A stretch of 8,771 nucleotides of DNA from positions 1 to 8,771 of the forward strand of contig QMNJ01000056.1 of the NCBI GenBank assembly GCA_003647715.1, given 5' to 3'. Below the pieces are notes generated by a model, which saw nothing but the letters and a program-made list of their open reading frames with translations, had not been told where the DNA came from and did not search any database. A program made the position numbers and the translations under genes. This DNA is from Candidatus Coatesiibacteriota bacterium. Lineage in GTDB: Bacteria; RBG-13-66-14; B26-G2. Position 1 is the first letter of the stretch. Each line of letters opens with the position of its first letter. This document shows, piece after piece, positions 5,511-8,771 of the stretch.

Positions 5511-6029
5511 ATGAGAGGTGCATTATTTATTCCAATATATGCTCTGATAGCACTTTTGGGATGCATAAATATTGAGCAGATTTCACAGCAGGATAATGTA
5601 AAAGCAGGTGAGAATTTCAAGGTAGAAGTAACAGGTCTGCTTGGGGACACGACCGACCTGGAGGGTAGTGTTTACTATGGAATAGCGGGTGTTCTTATTC
5701 CACAAGGATGGGAGATTGAAGATGCTTACTTTGAGGGGACAGTAGAGGGACAACTGGACGAAGTGAAGCGGCTTGGAACCGCATTGGACCTTGAATATCC
5801 AACGCCTGAGGGGTATGAGTGGTTCGGTTTCATCACAACAAAGGGCTATGAAGTGACCGAGAAGATGAAGAATGGCAAGGTGAATGTGGTATTCAAGATA
5901 AAGACCACAGAGGAGAAGGGTAGTTATTCCCTTGACTATCGTCTGGGGACATGCACAGATGCGACCATAATATCTTCAGATTTGATGTGGGGCGAGCATC
6001 TTGAGCGGATGGTTATTGATGTAGAATAA
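5511..6029 (+). CDS. Unrecognised small lipoprotein inserted between atpA and atpG
   Basis: A 172-residue protein that I do not recognise. The N-terminus (MRG, then a hydrophobic stretch 4-16) ends in LLGC with Cys at 18, a plausible lipobox for signal peptidase II, so the mature protein would be lipid-anchored outside the cytoplasm. The rest looks like a single beta-sandwich domain: alternating strands such as NFKVEVTG (35-42), a YYGIAGVLIPQGW segment (55-67), EWFGFITT (103-110), KVNVVFKIK (123-131) and SYSLDYRLG (138-146). Phrases like 'LIPQGW' and the KAGENFKV lead-in recall Ig-like or cohesin-like surface domains, which is only a resemblance. C148 is the only other Cys. It has a good GGAGGT site (5498-5503) seven bases before ATG. 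It is not a known ATP synthase subunit, and nothing in its composition looks foreign. Confidence 0.85.
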   Translation: MRGALFIPIYALIALLGCINIEQISQQDNVKAGENFKVEVTGLLGDTTDLEGSVYYGIAGVLIPQGWEIEDAYFEGTVEGQLDEVKRLGTALDLEYPTPEGYEWFGFITTKGYEVTEKMKNGKVNVVFKIKTTEEKGSYSLDYRLGTCTDATIISSDLMWGEHLERMVIDVE

Positions 6030-6038
6030 GATTTGTAG

Positions 6039-6068
6039 TTTTAATTCAGGCAGTTTGATTTATATAAT
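6039..6068 (+). promoter_or_regulatory. Candidate internal promoter for atpG-atpD-atpC
   Basis: TATAAT at 6063-6068 lies in the 60-base gap before atpG, with TTTTAAT at 6039-6045 near the -35 position (18 bases between hexamers, weak match to TTGACA). TATAATCTTCTT (6063-6074) is identical to the sequence before atpZ, and TTTTAAT is at nearly the same distance in both. Transcription starting near 6075 would give a short leader of about 15 bases containing the atpG site GAGG (6081-6084). Pattern evidence only. Confidence 0.5.
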
Positions 6069-6089
6069 CTTCTTCCTTTTGAGGTTGAG

Positions 6090-6959
6090 ATGTTGGGAAA
6101 TCTGAGAAGATTGAGACAGAGAATTAAGGGGGTGGAGAAGACCCACCATCTTACAAGCGCTATGAAGGTGGTTGCATCGGTTAGGGTGAGGAAGGCGCAG
6201 AATGCCCTTTATGCTATGAGACCCTACTCCGACCGCCTTATGTCTATGATTCAGCGTCTGGTTAGATACGAGGAGGAACCACACCCTTTATTGAGAACCA
6301 AGGAGGAGGGAAAGATATTACTCGCTGTATTTACATCGGATAAGGGTCTTTGTGGTCCCTTCAATTCAAATATCATAAAGAAGGCGGAGTTGGTGATAAA
6401 GAACTTTAGGGAAAAGGGTGATGAGGTTGATATTATCGCCATCGGTAAGAAGGGCAGAGACCACTTTCGCAAGCATGATTACCCTGTGGTAGCAGAATAT
6501 ACCGGCTTTCAACCCAGGATTGACTATGAGGATGCGGTGGCGATTGGAGAGATATTCATAGATAGCTTCGTCGCTGGCGATTATAAGGAGATAACCGCCC
6601 TCTACCACCAATTTTATAGCGCAGGAAGGCAGGTGGTCATTGAGAGGTGTATCCTGCCCATCAGGACATTTGTTCCTGCTGAACCACCTCCAGTAGAATA
6701 TATCTATGAGCCCGACAAGACCAGTATCCTGCATGTCATTTTACCGATGTATGTAAATGTTACTATATGGAGGGTTTTGCAGGAATCGACGGCGAGTGAG
6801 CATGGTGCGAGGATGGTGGCGATGGATATGGCTACAAGACGCTGTGAGGAGCAAATTGATGCACTGACATTGAGATACCACAAAGAGAGGCAGGCATCTA
6901 TAACTATGGAATTGATTGATATTGTTGGTACCGCTGAAGCGGTGAGTGGAGGAATTTAG
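6090..6959 (+). CDS. atpG: ATP synthase F1 subunit gamma
   Basis: The 289-residue central shaft, which turns inside the alpha-beta ring and couples c-ring rotation to catalysis. The N-terminal helix shows the family pattern: RRLRQRIKGVEKTHHLTSAM, with AMKVVASVRVRKAQ (residues 24-37) continuing it. The central Rossmann-like domain contains FTSDKGLCGPFNSNI (81-95). The C-terminal helix carries ASEHGARMVAMDMATRR and ends near IVGTAEAV. Length is typical. It has no extra regulatory insertion of the plant/cyanobacterial type. GAGG lies five bases before the ATG. The gene is split from atpA by the lipoprotein and by a gap that holds a candidate promoter; atpD follows after 26 bases with its own AGGGAG site. 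Confidence 0.98.
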   Translation: MLGNLRRLRQRIKGVEKTHHLTSAMKVVASVRVRKAQNALYAMRPYSDRLMSMIQRLVRYEEEPHPLLRTKEEGKILLAVFTSDKGLCGPFNSNIIKKAELVIKNFREKGDEVDIIAIGKKGRDHFRKHDYPVVAEYTGFQPRIDYEDAVAIGEIFIDSFVAGDYKEITALYHQFYSAGRQVVIERCILPIRTFVPAEPPPVEYIYEPDKTSILHVILPMYVNVTIWRVLQESTASEHGARMVAMDMATRRCEEQIDALTLRYHKERQASITMELIDIVGTAEAVSGGI

Positions 6960-6985
6960 ACAGTTATTGGTAGGGAGTTTCATTT

Positions 6986-8413
6986 ATGGCAGAGAAGAAG
7001 ATAGGTAGAGTAGTTAGGGTTATGGGACCGGTGGTGGATGTGGAGTTTGAGCCCCAGTATTTGCCTGAATTAAATTATGCACTTGAGGTGAAGAAGAAAG
7101 GCAAGACCATTGTGGTGGAAGTTGCCCAGATGCTGGGTGAGAACAGGGTGAGGGCTATATCCATGGCATCCACTGACGGGGTTAAGAGGGGGGATAAGGT
7201 TGTAAATACTGGGGCACCCATAAAAGTGCCGGTGGGGGCAGAGACACTGGGTAGAGTGTTCAATGTTCTGGGTGAACCAATAGATGAGTTAGAACCGGTT
7301 GAGACCAAAGAGATGTGGTCCATTCATAGACCTCCCCCTGAACTGGTGGCACAGGACACCAGACAGGAGATTCTGGAGACGGGCATCAAGGTGATAGACC
7401 TTTTAGAACCGTTCTCTAAGGGTGGCAAGGTGGGTTTGTTCGGTGGTGCAGGTGTGGGTAAGACCGTGCTTATTATGGAGATGATAAGAAATATTGCTAC
7501 CGAGCATGGAGGTTATTCTGTCTTTGCCGGAGTGGGTGAAAGAACAAGGGAGGGAAACGACCTCTGGCTGGAGATGAAACAGTCGGGTGTTATTGCAAAG
7601 ACCACTATGGTCTTTGGGCAGATGAACGAGCCGCCAGGCGCCAGGTTCAGAGTGGGGCTTTCTGCTTTGACGATGGCTGAGTATTTCCGCGATGAAATGG
7701 GTTGTGATGTTTTGCTCTTCATTGACAATATATTCAGGTTCGTCCAGGCGGGCTCGGAGGTCTCAACGCTTCTTGGCAGGATGCCCTCAGCGGTTGGCTA
7801 TCAGCCCACGCTCTCAACTGACCTGGGTGAGCTGGAGGAACGAATTACCTCTACTCACAGGGGCTCTATAACCAGCGTTCAGGCAATCTATGTCCCCGCA
7901 GATGACTTCACTGACCCTGCACCCGCTACCACCTTCGCCCACCTGGATGCATCTACGCACCTCTCCAGAGACCTCTCGGAACTGGGGCTATATCCTGCTG
8001 TTGACCCGCTTGAATCAACATCACGAATTCTGGACCCCAGGGTAATTGGCACCGAACACTACAGTGTTGCCAGGAGGGTGCAGGAGATACTTCAGCGCAA
8101 TAAGGAACTTCAGGATATCATAGCCATACTTGGAATTGACGAACTATCAGATGAAGACAAGATAATTGTAGCCAGAGCGAGGAGAATACAGAGGTTTCTG
8201 TCTCAGCCGATGTTTGTGGCGGAGGAATTCACCGGTAGGGAGGGTCGGTATGTGCGCTTGAAGGACACAATTGATGGCTTTAAGGCGCTGGTGGATGGGG
8301 AGTTGGACCATCTGCCCGAGCAGGCATTCTATATGGTAGGAACGATTGATGAGGCGGTGGATGCGGGAGAGAGGATGCTTGAGATGCGTGGTGAGAACAA
8401 GGGGGGTGAGTAG
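6986..8413 (+). CDS. atpD: ATP synthase F1 catalytic subunit beta
   Basis: A 475-residue catalytic subunit that makes ATP from ADP and phosphate in the cytoplasmic head. The beta-barrel domain covers about 5-80. The P-loop is GGAGVGKT (153-160) with K159 and T160. The catalytic glutamate is E185 in GERTREGND (184-192), and the Walker B aspartate is D247 in LLFIDNIFRF. Y336 in LYPAVDPL packs on the adenine. The catch loop DELSDED (385-391) is a conservative variant of the usual DELSEED that contacts gamma. All catalytic residues are present and length is normal, so it should be active. TAGGGAG (6971-6977) sits eight bases before the ATG. atpC starts four bases after its stop, with its binding site inside the atpD 3' end. 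Confidence 0.99.
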   Translation: MAEKKIGRVVRVMGPVVDVEFEPQYLPELNYALEVKKKGKTIVVEVAQMLGENRVRAISMASTDGVKRGDKVVNTGAPIKVPVGAETLGRVFNVLGEPIDELEPVETKEMWSIHRPPPELVAQDTRQEILETGIKVIDLLEPFSKGGKVGLFGGAGVGKTVLIMEMIRNIATEHGGYSVFAGVGERTREGNDLWLEMKQSGVIAKTTMVFGQMNEPPGARFRVGLSALTMAEYFRDEMGCDVLLFIDNIFRFVQAGSEVSTLLGRMPSAVGYQPTLSTDLGELEERITSTHRGSITSVQAIYVPADDFTDPAPATTFAHLDASTHLSRDLSELGLYPAVDPLESTSRILDPRVIGTEHYSVARRVQEILQRNKELQDIIAILGIDELSDEDKIIVARARRIQRFLSQPMFVAEEFTGREGRYVRLKDTIDGFKALVDGELDHLPEQAFYMVGTIDEAVDAGERMLEMRGENKGGE

Positions 8414-8417
8414 GTAG

Positions 8418-8741
8418 TTGGCAGAGGCGAAGAAGACCATACATCTGGAATTGATAACCCCGTCTGAGATAGCCATTCACCGTGATGTGTATTCAATTAT
8501 AGCGCCTGGAATAGATGGTTATCTTGGAATACTCCCGGGGCATACCAACCTGATAACCTCGCTCAAGCCGGGGAAGTTAATACTGAAGTTCGGGGAGGAG
8601 GAGAAGGTATTGAGGATTGGTTCTGGTTATCTGGAGGTGACGCCTGCGCAGGTGATACTATTGACCGAGTTTGTTAAGGTGAGCGAGGAGGAGAGGGAGG
8701 AGATGGAGAAGTGGGCAATTGAGTATGAACCGCATGAGTAG
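8418..8741 (+). CDS. atpC: ATP synthase F1 subunit epsilon, short form
   Basis: A 107-residue epsilon that links gamma to the c ring. Residues about 7-87 form the N-terminal beta-sandwich: LELITPSE near the start, then APGIDGYLGILPGH (29-42) and RIGSGYLEVTP (66-76), all typical. The C-terminal two-helix domain, about 45-50 residues in E. coli and able to block rotation, is reduced to about 18 residues (SEEEREEMEKW and a short acidic end). The start is TTG at 8418, with GGGGTGAG (8403-8410) seven bases upstream inside atpD; the peptide MAEAKKTIHLELITP fits the family. The TAG stop is followed by 30 AT-rich bases to the window edge, with no terminator visible there. Short epsilons without the inhibitory domain are known, for example in Chlorobium. 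Confidence 0.96.
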   Translation: MAEAKKTIHLELITPSEIAIHRDVYSIIAPGIDGYLGILPGHTNLITSLKPGKLILKFGEEEKVLRIGSGYLEVTPAQVILLTEFVKVSEEEREEMEKWAIEYEPHE

Positions 8742-8771
8742 TATTAAGTAAATTTATATATTGTATATAGA

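Noticed and set aside
8411..8420. atpC start at TTG as evidence of a damaged gene
   Set aside because: TTG starts also fit atpB here, a ribosome binding site is well placed, and the protein N-terminus matches the family, so it is a normal alternative start.
1113..8741. Na+-type N-ATPase (atpDCQRBEFAG) operon
   Set aside because: Gene order is the standard Fo-F1 order, delta and gamma are normally placed, and no atpQ/atpR genes are present; possible Na+ coupling here rests only on c residues.
8742..8771. AT-rich tail resembling an archaeal TATA box (AAATTTATATA) or a next promoter
   Set aside because: Only 30 bases are visible, the gene that follows is outside the window, and the rest of the window is clearly bacterial.

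Overview
The window is almost entirely one bacterial F-type (F1Fo) ATP synthase cluster, with all genes on the + strand and packed tightly. Order: 3' end of a GltD-like flavin oxidoreductase, a gamma-class carbonic anhydrase-like protein, then atpZ, atpI, atpB (a), atpE (c), atpF (b), atpH (delta), atpA (alpha), an unrecognised small lipoprotein, atpG (gamma), atpD (beta) and atpC (epsilon). The window ends 30 bases after atpC. No tRNA, rRNA, mobile element or CRISPR array is visible, and no stretch over 300 bases lacks a gene.

The host is a bacterium: Shine-Dalgarno sites, TATAAT-type -10 boxes, and the canonical bacterial Fo-then-F1 order with one b gene and no V/A-type subunits. Arginine is mostly AGA/AGG and isoleucine often ATA, a usage seen in many thermophilic or uncultivated anaerobic lineages, but I cannot name the phylum. 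The c subunit has a cleavable-looking leader, as in Aquifex and some deltaproteobacterial relatives.

The Fo genes encode the membrane motor (subunit a with its essential Arg, the c ring, stator b) plus the small helpers AtpZ and AtpI. AtpH joins b to F1. AtpA, AtpD, AtpG and AtpC make the catalytic head and shaft. All core subunits are intact and their key catalytic residues are present, so the enzyme should be functional.

The departures from the standard operon are these. A lipoprotein gene splits atpA from atpG. A long hairpin straddles the atpA stop, and a promoter-like TATAATCTTCTT element occurs before both atpZ and atpG, suggesting two transcription units (atpZ to atpA; atpG to atpC). 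The c subunit carries Gln, Glu, Thr and Tyr at the ion site, compatible with Na+ binding, and a glycine-poor first helix. The alpha P-loop is non-standard. Epsilon lacks most of its C-terminal inhibitory domain. I found no wholly new system; the best candidate for something undescribed is the lipoprotein embedded in the ATP synthase cluster.
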